Positions 10,260 through 18,508 of a stretch of 31,562 nt of DNA are shown piece by piece. The position numbers and the translations under genes were made by a program. The notes beneath the pieces were generated by a model that saw only the letters and a list, made by a program, of their open reading frames with translations, was not told the origin of the DNA and did no database searches. How positions within the stretch are numbered: the first letter of the stretch is position 1; each line of letters opens with the position of its first letter. The stretch is from an uncultured Lachnospiraceae bacterium (GTDB lineage Bacteria; Bacillota; Clostridia; Lachnospirales; Lachnospiraceae), in assembly GCA_905233835.1 (NCBI GenBank), contig CAJOGB010000007.1:1-31562 (forward strand), in the 5' to 3' direction.

Positions 10260-10280
10260 TGTGGTTTCATGATTTATAAT
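10252..10280 (+). promoter_or_regulatory. Sigma-A-type promoter of the TPKTA surface protein
   Basis: TTGAAT at 10252-10257, 17-base spacer, TATAAT at 10275-10280. The -35 hexamer overlaps the sortase stop codon. This suggests the surface protein can be transcribed separately from the sortase. The ribosome site GGAGAGG follows at 10319-10325. Confidence 0.7.
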
Positions 10281-10331
10281 ATACCATATATTGTGGTTTA
10301 GACTATGTTCTAATAAATGGAGAGGTTGTAA

Positions 10332-12170
10332 ATGAAACTTGGAACAAAGATAGGATGGATATTAGTTGCGTTTTCCATCATATTGTCCATATGGGTGATT
10401 TCCGGAACCGGTAGTCGGGCAGGTAGTACGAATGCGGCCAATGAATTTGTTGTTACCTATGATGATGGTCAGACAACCGGTACACTTACCACGTATAACG
10501 GCAGCGGTGGTACGGTTGTAATACCTGATGAAGTGGAAGGAATTACTATCACGTCAATTGCCGGGGATGTATTTGCAGGTAATGATGCGATTACATCTAT
10601 TGACATGAAGACGCAGAATACCCATATTACATCCATAGGATCCGGTGCATTTAACGGGTGCGAGGGATTGAGTTCGGTTGCATTAAGTGAGAATGCCGGA
10701 TTTACAACGATACCTGATAACGCGTTTAAAGGATGTAGTAGTTTGAGTGCTATTACCTTAGGGAATAATATTACTACAATCGGTGATAATGCGTTTTATG
10801 GCACGGCACTTACAACAATAACACTCCCCTCTGGTTTGACATCTATTGGCGAAGGCGTATTTGACGAATGTTCGAATTTAACAGCTATCAATGCATCCGG
10901 TAGTATGTTTTCTACTTATGACGGATGCTTATATAACGGTAGCGGTGTTATATTAATCCGTTGTCCGGAAGGAAAAACCACTTTAACGTTGGCAGATGGT
11001 TGTGTAACAATTAACCCCGAAGCACTTAAAAATTGTTCCTTTGATACCTTAAATATTCCGGCAAGTGTATCAACCATCAGTGATACACAGACGAATCTTT
11101 ATATCGGAAAGATTACAGGAACTGCAGGAACGGCAGGAGAAACCTTTGCGAAGAATCTTCAAGCTGCTCACGTAGGAACGGCGTATGAGGGCACACCAAT
11201 ATGGGATGACGGTACCGGTGGAACTCCGGCTCCGGGAACAGCCTACACCATTACCTACGATGCAAATGATACTAGCGGAACAACCACGACTCAGTCCGTT
11301 AACCAGGGCGATGCGGTTACACTTTTAACCGACAGTGCCTTTACCAGAACAGGATATACTTTAAGTTCTTGGAATACTTTAGCAGACGGAAGCGGAACTT
11401 CCTATGCAATCGGAGAATCCATTACACCTGCCAGTGACATGACCTTATATGCACAGTGGACTGCAAGCAGCACCACAGCTAATACCTATACCGTTACCTT
11501 TTATTCCAATGACGGAACCGGGGCTACGAAGACCCAGACGGTTACCGAAAATGTGGCTACAGCATTAACACCGAATACCTTTGCAAGAAGCGGATATACC
11601 TTCGATGGTTGGAATACCGCAGCGAAAGGTACCGGAAATCCATATGCGGATAAAGCAACGGTAACATTAACCGGTGATTTAAGCTTATATGCACAGTGGA
11701 AAGCCGGAACCGCATCAACTACGACAGGCACCAACGGAACCTATACGGTTTCCTTTGATACCAACGGTGGTACACCTGCATCATACGCAACACAGACCAT
11801 TAAGGCCGGTGCTTATGCGACGGACCCGGGTGTTCCTACAAAGAGCGGATGCACCTTCCTTGGATGGGATTACGGAAGTCCTGCAGGAGATTTGTGGAAC
11901 TTTAAAACCTATCAGGTTAACTTCAACGTGAAGTTATGTGCGGTATGGAAGAATCCGGACGGAACCATTTCCAAAGGAAGTTCCGGTTCTACCTCAGGCG
12001 GTTCATCAGGAAGCGGTGGACATGTAAAGGATTCCACACCAAAGACAGCAGACGGTGATTTGGATCCGAGATACTTCTTAAGCTTAAGCTTCTTACTAAT
12101 CGGTGTAGCGGCGATTCTTTACAGCAAACGTCGTAAGACACAGATGATTACAGACAGAAGAAACAGATAA
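10332..12170 (+). CDS. Sortase-anchored surface protein with BspA-type LRRs and InlB B-repeats
   Basis: 612 residues. The N-terminus is a signal sequence (WILVAFSIILSIWVI). Residues ~55-200 contain BspA/TpLRR-type leucine-rich repeats (ITSIGSGAFNGCEGLSSV, TIPDNAFKGCSSLSAITL, SIGEGVFDECSNLTAI). Residues ~300-535 contain three Listeria-Bacteroides (InlB B-type) repeats, each with a GY/GC-T-F/L...W pattern and ending in L-Y-A-Q-W or L-C-A-V-W. A Gly/Ser-rich linker follows. The C-terminus is a cell-wall sorting signal: TPKTA at 569-573, an acidic spacer, a hydrophobic stretch at ~581-597 and SKRRK. Unusually, ten more residues follow the RRK. Likely role: surface adhesin or binding protein linked to peptidoglycan by the sortase encoded just upstream. 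Confidence 0.93.
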   Translation: MKLGTKIGWILVAFSIILSIWVISGTGSRAGSTNAANEFVVTYDDGQTTGTLTTYNGSGGTVVIPDEVEGITITSIAGDVFAGNDAITSIDMKTQNTHITSIGSGAFNGCEGLSSVALSENAGFTTIPDNAFKGCSSLSAITLGNNITTIGDNAFYGTALTTITLPSGLTSIGEGVFDECSNLTAINASGSMFSTYDGCLYNGSGVILIRCPEGKTTLTLADGCVTINPEALKNCSFDTLNIPASVSTISDTQTNLYIGKITGTAGTAGETFAKNLQAAHVGTAYEGTPIWDDGTGGTPAPGTAYTITYDANDTSGTTTTQSVNQGDAVTLLTDSAFTRTGYTLSSWNTLADGSGTSYAIGESITPASDMTLYAQWTASSTTANTYTVTFYSNDGTGATKTQTVTENVATALTPNTFARSGYTFDGWNTAAKGTGNPYADKATVTLTGDLSLYAQWKAGTASTTTGTNGTYTVSFDTNGGTPASYATQTIKAGAYATDPGVPTKSGCTFLGWDYGSPAGDLWNFKTYQVNFNVKLCAVWKNPDGTISKGSSGSTSGGSSGSGGHVKDSTPKTADGDLDPRYFLSLSFLLIGVAAILYSKRRKTQMITDRRNR

Positions 12171-12179
12171 AATGAAATT

Positions 12180-12230
12180 AAAAAGACGGTTCATTATGAG
12201 GTGACCCCTCAATTATGAACCGTCTTTTTT
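12180..12230. terminator. Bidirectional intrinsic terminator between convergent genes
   Basis: Left arm 12180-12201 (AAAAAGACGGTTCATTATG...) and right arm ~12206-12230 (...TTATGAACCGTCTTTTT) pair with one bulge. T-runs at both ends let it serve the plus-strand surface protein and the minus-strand gene that ends at 12237. Confidence 0.88.
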
Positions 12231-12236
12231 ATGCTT

Positions 12237-14792
12237 TTATTTATTCTCGGATAGATAAGAGATAAATACATTTCCTTGGCCTTCAAACAGTGCCGTTGCA
12301 TCATTCATACCAATCTTTTGATTTTCTCCTGTTTCCGGGTTAAATACCGTGATATTCAGTGCATCGTAACCGATGATTAACACCGCCGCATTCTCGCCTG
12401 TTCTGGCATATACCGGCTCTCCTAAGCTTACATAGTATAAGACTTCGGATAAGCTGCATCCGGATAAATCTAAGACTGTACAATCTTTTAATGCACCGGA
12501 TAAAATGGATAAAGGCGTTTGTCCTTGGGCTAACATTTGATTTACTTCAATGGTTTCACCTTGTAACACCAACATGGCACTTAAGGCCTGTGCGGAAGAA
12601 TTTGCTTCCTTATCGGAAGAACCAACCGTGATATTTCGAATCGGGGACTTAATGGATATCTTTCCTCGCTTCCAAATATATCGTTGTTTCGAATCCACCA
12701 CGATTCCCATTTGCTCGTCCGCCGCGATAATGGCTGACTGAACATTACTTCCAGCATAGATAACTTCGCTTCCCACATAGGAGAAGAATTTGTTCTCCGT
12801 TTGTGTGGTGGAAATATTGATGATCATTCGCTCGTCCGCTAGAGCCGCTTTTGCGGTAGCATAGGAGTATTTTACTTTTTTTCCGGAAAGATCCGACATG
12901 GTAATCTGTAAGTTCTCCAGACCTGTATCCGTGTCGGTATAGGCAATGCCTACCTCTTTGTTGGTCTCACCGGAGGTATTTCGAATGGTATCGTCCTCCG
13001 TGGCCACATAGCCGTCTTGTTCTTTTTTAATACGCTTTAGAATCAGTGTGGTGGTTTCTTTTCGTGCGGAAAGCACATAGTAACCACTCTTTTCATAGTC
13101 TTTAATGGACTCTGCTTTCCCGGAAGATACTTCACAAATGGAAAGCTTATGCATGGGGTAAATTTCAACTCCCGCCGCATCCGCCGCCACATCACCGGGT
13201 CGTACATAGCCTAAAATCAAATCTTCATCAATGAAATCAACGGGTCGTAGGTATTCGCCCTTTCCTTTGATATCAAAGGTCTCTCCGGTTTCCAAATCCA
13301 TGACGTGTAGGTTTTCTGTCACGTTTTCCTCATCCATCCAAGCAAAGTAACGGGAGGATTTGGAAGAAGCGTATTGGTCATCGGAAAGGGAGGAAACCAA
13401 CTCTTTCGTGGTTAAGGTATCCAAATCTACCTGAAGCAGGGTTCCGTCCACCATGATGTAAAATACATGATTCGTATTTAAGTAAAGCAGGTTCGAAAAT
13501 CGCGCATTTAATATTTGATACGAATTGGAGGAAGGAATAAATACCTGCTCCGTAGCGATGGCTTTTACACTGTCGTAGTGGTAAAGGTTGATTCCGCATT
13601 CCCCTTCGTGGCTTCCTGCGTTCATGTAACCGTAGACTACAAAGTCCATGGTACCGCTTTCGTCGATATTTAAAATTAAAATGTTATGTTCGTCATAGTT
13701 GGTTCGAACATCCAAAAGATCCTCTCCGCGGAATCCGAAGATTCGAACCAGCTCTCCCGTGTTTTGGTTGTATTCGTACAAGCTTCCGCTGTGAATAAAG
13801 GCTACGATGGAACCGGTTTCGTTGGATAAGTAATTAAGTTCTCCGGAAACCGTTCCTAAGTTTAGGATGTTTCCTTTTAGGATGGAAGTGGAAGTATCCA
13901 AAATCTCATCCATGTTTCTTCGGTAATCCAAGAGATACATTCGATCTGGAGTGTAGCGAACTTTAAAGTATTCTTCTATGTTATAAAACTTCTCGGACTT
14001 TCCGGATTCGGTTTTCATCATGTAATAAAAGACAATCACACTGTAGTTGGGATTCGCGTCTTTCATTTCCACCACCGGCTCTTTGTATAAGCTTCCGGAA
14101 AAGTTTTTCCAACCGATGTTTTCAATGGAGGAGTGGATGTTTACTTCGGATAAACTATCCTTTTCTTCTCCGGTAGGTTCGATAAAGGTGGCCAAGGATT
14201 CATAGGAATCCGATAACGCGGTGTTATGGAAGTTGGTGGCAAAATCCAAACACTCATTTTCAAAACAGTTTTGAGGCATCAGGATTCTGGTGTAGTAGTT
14301 AATGCAATCATCACCGTGGGTAAGTTTTAAAACCAGTAAGTATTCTTCCCCGTCCTCAATCAAGTTTTCGATGGTAGGGGTGATATTAATCATATCATCG
14401 GCCTGAACGAATTCGGTGATTTCCGTCTCCGCGATCTTTCGGGTAGTATCCAAACTTCGAATCTCATAGGAGATGCCGTCTACTTGATAACCGTAGGTAT
14501 CGATGGTAATGGGAAGCCGTCTGTCGCTTCCCAATGGAATCACCGCATCTCGCATGTAGCAGGCGTCCATCTGGGATCGATATCCGTGGAGTTCACTCAT
14601 GGGCCTTCCCAAGCCTTCCATGGTTACAATGGGTAGCGTGGGCGAGGCCATGTCCGTAGTGGATTGGGTGGTTTCTTTTTTATTTAATACGATGTTAAAA
14701 AAGATAAGCGAGACGAAAAATACGCCTACTAAAATCCCAACTCTTTTTTTATTAATTTTTGAAATTCGGCTTTCCTGAAACCTTAATTTCAT
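12237..14792 (-). CDS. Single-pass extracellular protein with probable beta-propeller and inactive C39-like C-terminal domain
   Basis: 851 residues. The ATG follows an excellent ribosome site (AAGGAG, 7 bases upstream). A short basic cytoplasmic tail leads to one membrane helix at ~19-36 (GILVGVFFVSLIFFNIVL); the rest is predicted outside the cell. The middle (~330-650) has repeated short beta-rich stretches resembling a propeller, an impression only. The last ~120 residues read like a C39-type cysteine peptidase fold, with the GEPVYARTGENAAVLIIGYD and VFNPETG signatures. The expected catalytic Cys is replaced by Ser733 and the expected His by Ala802, so this is probably a binding domain and not an active protease. 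No recognised name; the gene is monocistronic and divergent from the CsoR-like gene. Confidence 0.75.
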   Translation of the reverse strand: MKLRFQESRISKINKKRVGILVGVFFVSLIFFNIVLNKKETTQSTTDMASPTLPIVTMEGLGRPMSELHGYRSQMDACYMRDAVIPLGSDRRLPITIDTYGYQVDGISYEIRSLDTTRKIAETEITEFVQADDMINITPTIENLIEDGEEYLLVLKLTHGDDCINYYTRILMPQNCFENECLDFATNFHNTALSDSYESLATFIEPTGEEKDSLSEVNIHSSIENIGWKNFSGSLYKEPVVEMKDANPNYSVIVFYYMMKTESGKSEKFYNIEEYFKVRYTPDRMYLLDYRRNMDEILDTSTSILKGNILNLGTVSGELNYLSNETGSIVAFIHSGSLYEYNQNTGELVRIFGFRGEDLLDVRTNYDEHNILILNIDESGTMDFVVYGYMNAGSHEGECGINLYHYDSVKAIATEQVFIPSSNSYQILNARFSNLLYLNTNHVFYIMVDGTLLQVDLDTLTTKELVSSLSDDQYASSKSSRYFAWMDEENVTENLHVMDLETGETFDIKGKGEYLRPVDFIDEDLILGYVRPGDVAADAAGVEIYPMHKLSICEVSSGKAESIKDYEKSGYYVLSARKETTTLILKRIKKEQDGYVATEDDTIRNTSGETNKEVGIAYTDTDTGLENLQITMSDLSGKKVKYSYATAKAALADERMIINISTTQTENKFFSYVGSEVIYAGSNVQSAIIAADEQMGIVVDSKQRYIWKRGKISIKSPIRNITVGSSDKEANSSAQALSAMLVLQGETIEVNQMLAQGQTPLSILSGALKDCTVLDLSGCSLSEVLYYVSLGEPVYARTGENAAVLIIGYDALNITVFNPETGENQKIGMNDATALFEGQGNVFISYLSENK

Positions 14793-14805
14793 GGATGTCT
14801 CCTTT

Positions 14806-14834
14806 TTGCATTTAAGCGTTTAAAGTGGTATAAT
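14806..14834 (+). promoter_or_regulatory. Sigma-A-type promoter of the CsoR-like/LtaS operon
   Basis: TTGCAT at 14806-14811, 17-base spacer, TATAAT at 14829-14834. It lies in the short divergent gap, and its -35 region overlaps the ribosome site of the minus-strand gene. Ribosome site CGGAGG lies 9-10 bases before ATG 14867. Confidence 0.75.
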
Positions 14835-14866
14835 TCACCCGTTATTTGAAACGGAGGAATCAGTAA

Positions 14867-15277
14867 ATGTCAGAACACATTCATGAGCATGAACATGAAC
14901 ATGACGATGATGAAATCATATTAGAAACCTGCGGTGAAGAAATGCATACCCATGACGGCGTGCACTATCACAGCCATTCGGACTCCACCGACGGTCATAC
15001 CCATACACACGGACATACCCATGCCAATACCAAGCAGGTATTAAACCGTATGAACCGTGCCATCGGACACATGGATTCCATCAAACGAATGATTGAAGAC
15101 GGACGTGATTGTACAGAAGTGTTGATTCAAATCGCTGCAGTTCGATCCGCCATTAACAATGTAGGTAAAATTATTCTCGAAGATCATATTCATCACTGCA
15201 TCGTGGACGCCGTTGAAAGCGGCGACCAGAAAGCTTTGGACGATCTTGACGAGGCTATTAATAAGTTTATCAAATAG
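14867..15277 (+). CDS. CsoR/RcnR-family metal-sensing repressor with His-rich N-terminal extension
   Basis: 136 residues. Residues ~56-136 are the CsoR/RcnR/FrmR (DUF156) four-helix-type fold: NRMNRAIGHMDSIKRMIEDG, then DCTEVLIQIAAVRSAINNVG, then ILEDHIHHC. Cys82, His107 and Cys111 have exactly the spacing (25 and 4) of the Cys-His-Cys copper ligands known in CsoR. Residues 1-55 are an extra segment with 15 histidines in HEHEHEH and HTHTHGHTH runs plus Cys22, absent from standard ~90-residue members. Family members repress metal efflux or detoxification genes and release DNA on metal or electrophile binding. No metal transporter or copper ATPase is adjacent; the gene is 9 bases upstream of an LtaS-type gene, apparently in one operon. 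Confidence 0.9.
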   Translation: MSEHIHEHEHEHDDDEIILETCGEEMHTHDGVHYHSHSDSTDGHTHTHGHTHANTKQVLNRMNRAIGHMDSIKRMIEDGRDCTEVLIQIAAVRSAINNVGKIILEDHIHHCIVDAVESGDQKALDDLDEAINKFIK

Positions 15278-15286
15278 AGGATAGAA

Positions 15287-17431
15287 ATGAAACCGGATTT
15301 TTCAAAGATTAAATTGAAATTCAAACGCGAACCGAAACCGGAAAAGCCCCCGAAGGAGCCCAGTAAGGTAACGGTTTTCTTAAATAAGTATTCGCTTCTT
15401 ATTCATATTCCTTTGTCAATGATTATGTGTTTCGTATTGGAATGGCTTTCTCAGCATTCTTTTGTGGAAGCTCTTCACTTTGTAACGGGACATACCGGAG
15501 CTTACCTGTATAATTCTTTTCTAATCTTTTCCGTATATAACTTAGTTTATTTGACAAAGCGAAAGACCTTTATGCGAATGGTGGTTTCCGCAGTATTTGT
15601 AATGCTGGGAATCGTAAACTGTGTGGTACTTTTTAACCGTGTAACACCTTTTGGTTTTACGGATTTAAGCATGATTACCGATCTTCTTACCATGCAAAAT
15701 ACCAACTACTTTACGGCACAGCAGGCAGCTATGTCCTTAGCGGCCATCGGTGTGTATGTGGCACTAATGGTACGACTTTTTATCAAAGGTGGCCAGCATG
15801 AATCCAAATTTCCGTTTTGGCTTCGTCTCATTTTGGTGGTAGGCTGTTTTGTATCCATTCCTGTTATGACCCCGAAACTTCAGGATATCGGAATCTTAAC
15901 CGGATACTTCGGAAACTTGGCCCAGGGTTATAAAAATTACGGTTATCTTTACGGATTTACCACCAGTTTTATGGACCGAGGTATGTCTAAGCCTATCAAT
16001 TATTCCAAAAAGACGGTGGATAAGGTTTTAAAAGATACGGACATGGGAGAAAGCACCATTGCCGATGAGGATATGCCCAATGTGGTCATCGTGTTATTGG
16101 AGTCCTTCTATGATGTATCCGAAGCCGACTTTTTACAGACTTCCGAGGATCCCATTCCTTACTTCCATGAGTTGGAAGCAAACTACTCCACCGGACATTG
16201 CACGGTGCCGGTAGTAGGTGCGGGAACCTGTAACAGTGAGTTTGAAGTTTTAACAGGAATGAGTTGTATTTTCTTCGGACCCGGCGAGTATCCGCAAAAA
16301 ACTATTTTAAAGACTGCACCGGATTGTGAGTCCGTTGCAAACCTTCTTGGAAGTATGGGCATGGGAACCCACGTGGTTCATAACAACGGCGGAAATTTCT
16401 ATTCCCGTGCAAATGCCTTTTCCAAAATGGGATTTGATACCTTTACCTGTAAAGAAATGTTGGATATCACAGACTATACCCCTAAGGGTTCCTGGCCGCT
16501 TGATGATATCTTAATTCCTGCTACCTTAGATGCCATGAATTCTACGGAATCAAGAGATTTGGTTTATACCATTACCGTAGGAACTCACGGAGATTATCCG
16601 ACGGAAAAGATCATCGAAGATCCGGCAGTCACCGTAAAAGCTGTAGGAAAAAGCGAAGCGCAGGAAAATCAGTGGGAATACTACATCAACATGCTTCGAA
16701 ACATGGATAACTGGATGCGGGATTATACCGCGGCATTGGATGCTACGGGAGAACCCACCCTTCTTATTATGTTTGGTGATCACTTGCCTACCATGGGACT
16801 TACAGAGGATGAAATCGCTACACACGATTTGTATCAGACCAAGTATGTTACTTGGAATAACTTTGGAATGTCCAAAGAAGATGCAGATTTAACTACCTAT
16901 CAGTTAACAAGCGAATACTTAAATCGCTTGGGTGTTCATGGCGGAACCATTATTAATTACAATCAGGCGTTAACAAGCCGCGGAGCAAAGCCCGGAAGTA
17001 ATAAATACATGAAGAATTTGGAACTCTTACAGTATGATTTACTTTACGGAAAGCGTTATGCTTACGGAGATAAAGCAGAGGAAAGCAATGCTTCCGAGAT
17101 TGAAATGGGTATCAACGATGTCACTGTGGATGCCTGCTATCTCTTCGGAGATAAACTTCACATCTACGGACAAAACTTCTCCAAGTGGTCCAAGGTGTAT
17201 GTAAACGGAGAAAAAGTATCCACCACCTATGAGTCCGGACAGGTGCTTACCATTCCTTCTTCTGCTATAAAAAGCGGGGATAAGTTAGTGGTAAATCAGG
17301 TGGGATCTTCCAGCACCATCTTTAGATCCTCAAACGAGATTACCTTCATCGATCCCAATGCAGATGTAGAGGAAACCGAGGAAGAGGAAGCTGCGGATGC
17401 GGAAGCGGAAACTTCTTCGGAAGAGGAATAA
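15287..17431 (+). CDS. LtaS-type phosphoglycerol transferase / sulfatase-family membrane enzyme
   Basis: 714 residues. About five N-terminal membrane helices (roughly residues 33-190) are followed by an extracellular sulfatase-fold domain. Catalytic and metal residues of lipoteichoic-acid synthases are in place: Glu272 (VIVLLESFYD), Thr314 (GAGTCNSEFEVLTG), His434 (GTHGDYP), Asp498-His499 (FGDHLP). By family, such enzymes transfer glycerol-phosphate from phosphatidylglycerol to a glycolipid or polymer on the outer face of the membrane. The C-terminus carries an extra ~75-residue beta-rich segment (VYVNGEKVSTTYESGQVLTIP), possibly Ig/IPT-like, and a very acidic Glu-rich tail. Both go beyond the catalytic domain of classic LtaS. 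Start ATG 15287 follows GAGG. Probably co-transcribed with the CsoR-like gene. Confidence 0.9.
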   Translation: MKPDFSKIKLKFKREPKPEKPPKEPSKVTVFLNKYSLLIHIPLSMIMCFVLEWLSQHSFVEALHFVTGHTGAYLYNSFLIFSVYNLVYLTKRKTFMRMVVSAVFVMLGIVNCVVLFNRVTPFGFTDLSMITDLLTMQNTNYFTAQQAAMSLAAIGVYVALMVRLFIKGGQHESKFPFWLRLILVVGCFVSIPVMTPKLQDIGILTGYFGNLAQGYKNYGYLYGFTTSFMDRGMSKPINYSKKTVDKVLKDTDMGESTIADEDMPNVVIVLLESFYDVSEADFLQTSEDPIPYFHELEANYSTGHCTVPVVGAGTCNSEFEVLTGMSCIFFGPGEYPQKTILKTAPDCESVANLLGSMGMGTHVVHNNGGNFYSRANAFSKMGFDTFTCKEMLDITDYTPKGSWPLDDILIPATLDAMNSTESRDLVYTITVGTHGDYPTEKIIEDPAVTVKAVGKSEAQENQWEYYINMLRNMDNWMRDYTAALDATGEPTLLIMFGDHLPTMGLTEDEIATHDLYQTKYVTWNNFGMSKEDADLTTYQLTSEYLNRLGVHGGTIINYNQALTSRGAKPGSNKYMKNLELLQYDLLYGKRYAYGDKAEESNASEIEMGINDVTVDACYLFGDKLHIYGQNFSKWSKVYVNGEKVSTTYESGQVLTIPSSAIKSGDKLVVNQVGSSSTIFRSSNEITFIDPNADVEETEEEEAADAEAETSSEEE

Positions 17432-17436
17432 ACCTC

Positions 17437-17464
17437 TTTACATAAAAAAGAAAACCGATATAAT
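17437..17464 (+). promoter_or_regulatory. Sigma-A-type promoter of thiT
   Basis: TTTACA at 17437-17442, 16-base spacer, TATAAT at 17459-17464, just after the LtaS-type stop codon. Transcription would start near 17471, about 20 bases before the TPP aptamer. No terminator for the upstream gene was seen in this gap. Confidence 0.7.
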
Positions 17465-17490
17465 AAATTTTGGAAAAAATAAAATATCAG

Positions 17491-17564
17491 TCGCTAGGGG
17501 TGCATGAAAATGCTGAGAAATACCCTTATTACTTGATCCGGTTCGTACCGGCGTAAGGAAGCTT
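17491..17564 (+). promoter_or_regulatory. TPP (THI-box) riboswitch aptamer
   Basis: Contains the conserved THI core: GCTAGGGGTGC, GCTGAGAAATACCC, ACTTGATCCGG and GGCGTAAGGAAGC. Helices can be drawn: P1 GCU/AGC, P2 GGGU/ACCC, P3 GCAU-GAAA-AUGC, P4 CUUA/UAAG and P5 CCGG/CCGG. It lies directly ahead of a thiamine transporter gene, its usual target. It binds thiamin pyrophosphate and normally turns the downstream gene off. Confidence 0.95.
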
Positions 17565-17568
17565 TTTT

Positions 17569-17601
17569 ATCCTCCTAGCAGATAAGTTAGGAGGATTTTT
17601 T
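17569..17601 (+). terminator. Riboswitch expression platform: terminator hairpin that also contains the thiT ribosome site
   Basis: Left arm 17569-17579 (ATCCTCCTAGC) pairs with right arm 17586-17596 (GTTAGGAGGAT) over 11 base pairs with one G-U, loop AGATAA, then TTTTT at 17597-17601 and the thiT ATG at 17602. The ribosome site AGGAGG (17589-17594) is inside the right arm. The aptamer's 5' strand at 17493-17500 (GCTAGGGG) can pair with 17572-17579 (CTCCTAGC), which would break this hairpin. Confidence 0.85.
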
Positions 17602-18279
17602 ATGTCACTTTTATTTTATCCGCAGGAAAACGATTGGGGAGAAATCACTTATCAATTTACTACAGCAGGCTATGTGGTTTTGGTTGCGGTAATGCTTGGG
17701 TTACTCCTATTGGGAACGGCCATCTTCGGCGGAAAGAAAAAAATGTCTGCTCGTCAAATTGCATTTTCCGCAGTTGCCATCGCACTTGCCATGGTAACAT
17801 CCATGATTAAGATTATACATATGCCCATGGGCGGATCCGTTACCTTATTTTCCATGTTGTTTATCGTCTTAATCGGATACTGGTTCGGACTTGGCGGCGG
17901 ACTTTGCGCAGCCATCGCTTACGGAATCTTACAGATGTTAATTGACCCTTATGTGTTATCCGTACCTCAGCTTTTTGTGGACTACATTTTCGCCTTCGGT
18001 GCTTTAGGTCTTTCCGGTGTCTTTTCAAATTCCGAAAAGTATGGACTGCTTAAGGGCTATGTGCTGGCGGTATTGGGAAGATACTTTTTCGCCGTATTAT
18101 CCGGTGTCATCTTCTTTGCATCCTATGCGGAAGGTAGCGGCTTTTCTTCGCCCCTTACCTATAGTATGGCCTACAACGGCGCCTACCTCGGAGTGGAAGG
18201 ACTAATCACCATCGGTGTGCTCTTGCTCCCTCCGGTGAAAAAAGCCTTGTCTACGATTAAGTCTATGGCTGTAGAATAA
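17602..18279 (+). CDS. thiT: ThiT, thiamine-specific S component of an ECF transporter
   Basis: 225 residues with about six membrane helices and one extra N-terminal helix (~22-42) before the core begins near residue 48 (KKMSARQIAFSAVAIALAMV). Family-typical stretches: MPMGGSVTLFSM near residue 75, QMLIDPY, GRYFFAVLSGVIFFASYA and YSMAYNGAYLG. ThiT binds thiamine with high affinity and works with the shared EcfA/A'/T energising module, which is not in this window. The TPP riboswitch immediately upstream supports the assignment. Translation starts seven bases after AGGAGG. Confidence 0.93.
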   Translation: MSLLFYPQENDWGEITYQFTTAGYVVLVAVMLGLLLLGTAIFGGKKKMSARQIAFSAVAIALAMVTSMIKIIHMPMGGSVTLFSMLFIVLIGYWFGLGGGLCAAIAYGILQMLIDPYVLSVPQLFVDYIFAFGALGLSGVFSNSEKYGLLKGYVLAVLGRYFFAVLSGVIFFASYAEGSGFSSPLTYSMAYNGAYLGVEGLITIGVLLLPPVKKALSTIKSMAVE

Positions 18280-18283
18280 TATT

Positions 18284-18302
18284 ACTGTTGCTTAGCAACA
18301 GT
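18284..18302. other. Perfect 8-bp hairpin after thiT
   Basis: ACTGTTGC and GCAACAGT around the loop TTA, five bases after the thiT stop. It has no U-tract on the plus strand, so it is not a standard terminator. Its right half is repeated at the start of the second repeat copy (18778), where the left half is missing. Confidence 0.6.
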
Positions 18303-18403
18303 GAAAAAAAGGAGACACAGAACCGTCCCTGTGTCTCCGATGGCTTTTAGTATTCACCTGCTTTGTATTTATTAACAAGCGCTTCAATTCTTTCATACGG
18401 ATC
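18290..18403. repeat. Direct repeat copy 1: distal copy of prs 3' tail plus terminator
   Basis: 114 bases identical to 18778-18890 except for one extra A in the poly-A run. Read on the minus strand, it encodes DPYERIEALVNKYKAGEY plus stop, followed by a terminator hairpin. The intact hairpin at its thiT-side boundary suggests that this copy is joined to native flanking DNA. Confidence 0.9.
18304..18338 (-). terminator. Intrinsic terminator (minus strand), distal copy
   Basis: On the minus strand: GGAGACACAG, loop GGACGGTT, CTGTGTCTCC, then seven T. It is a duplicate of the terminator at 18792-18825. Confidence 0.85.
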
Positions 18404-18508
18404 CGTGCTTTTCTTGCACAAAATATAATTTAAGTTTTTCTCAGCTCGAGATTCAAGCCACTTCAACACTTTACAGTATCTGTGCGCTATTTTTATACTC
18501 TTCGCTAA
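18347..18508 (-). pseudogene. Orphan coding fragment ending in the prs-like tail
   Basis: An open minus-strand frame of 53 codons between stops (no good start codon or ribosome site). It reads through a charged helical-looking segment (HRYCKVLKWLESRAEKNL, then NYILCKKST) directly in frame into the tail DPYERIEALVNKYKAGEY. It could be a decayed gene fragment, the 3' part of a fusion, or chance. The overlapping frame just upstream (VYLVSEEYKNSAQIL, then stop) could be its frameshifted continuation. Function not recognised. Confidence 0.35.
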
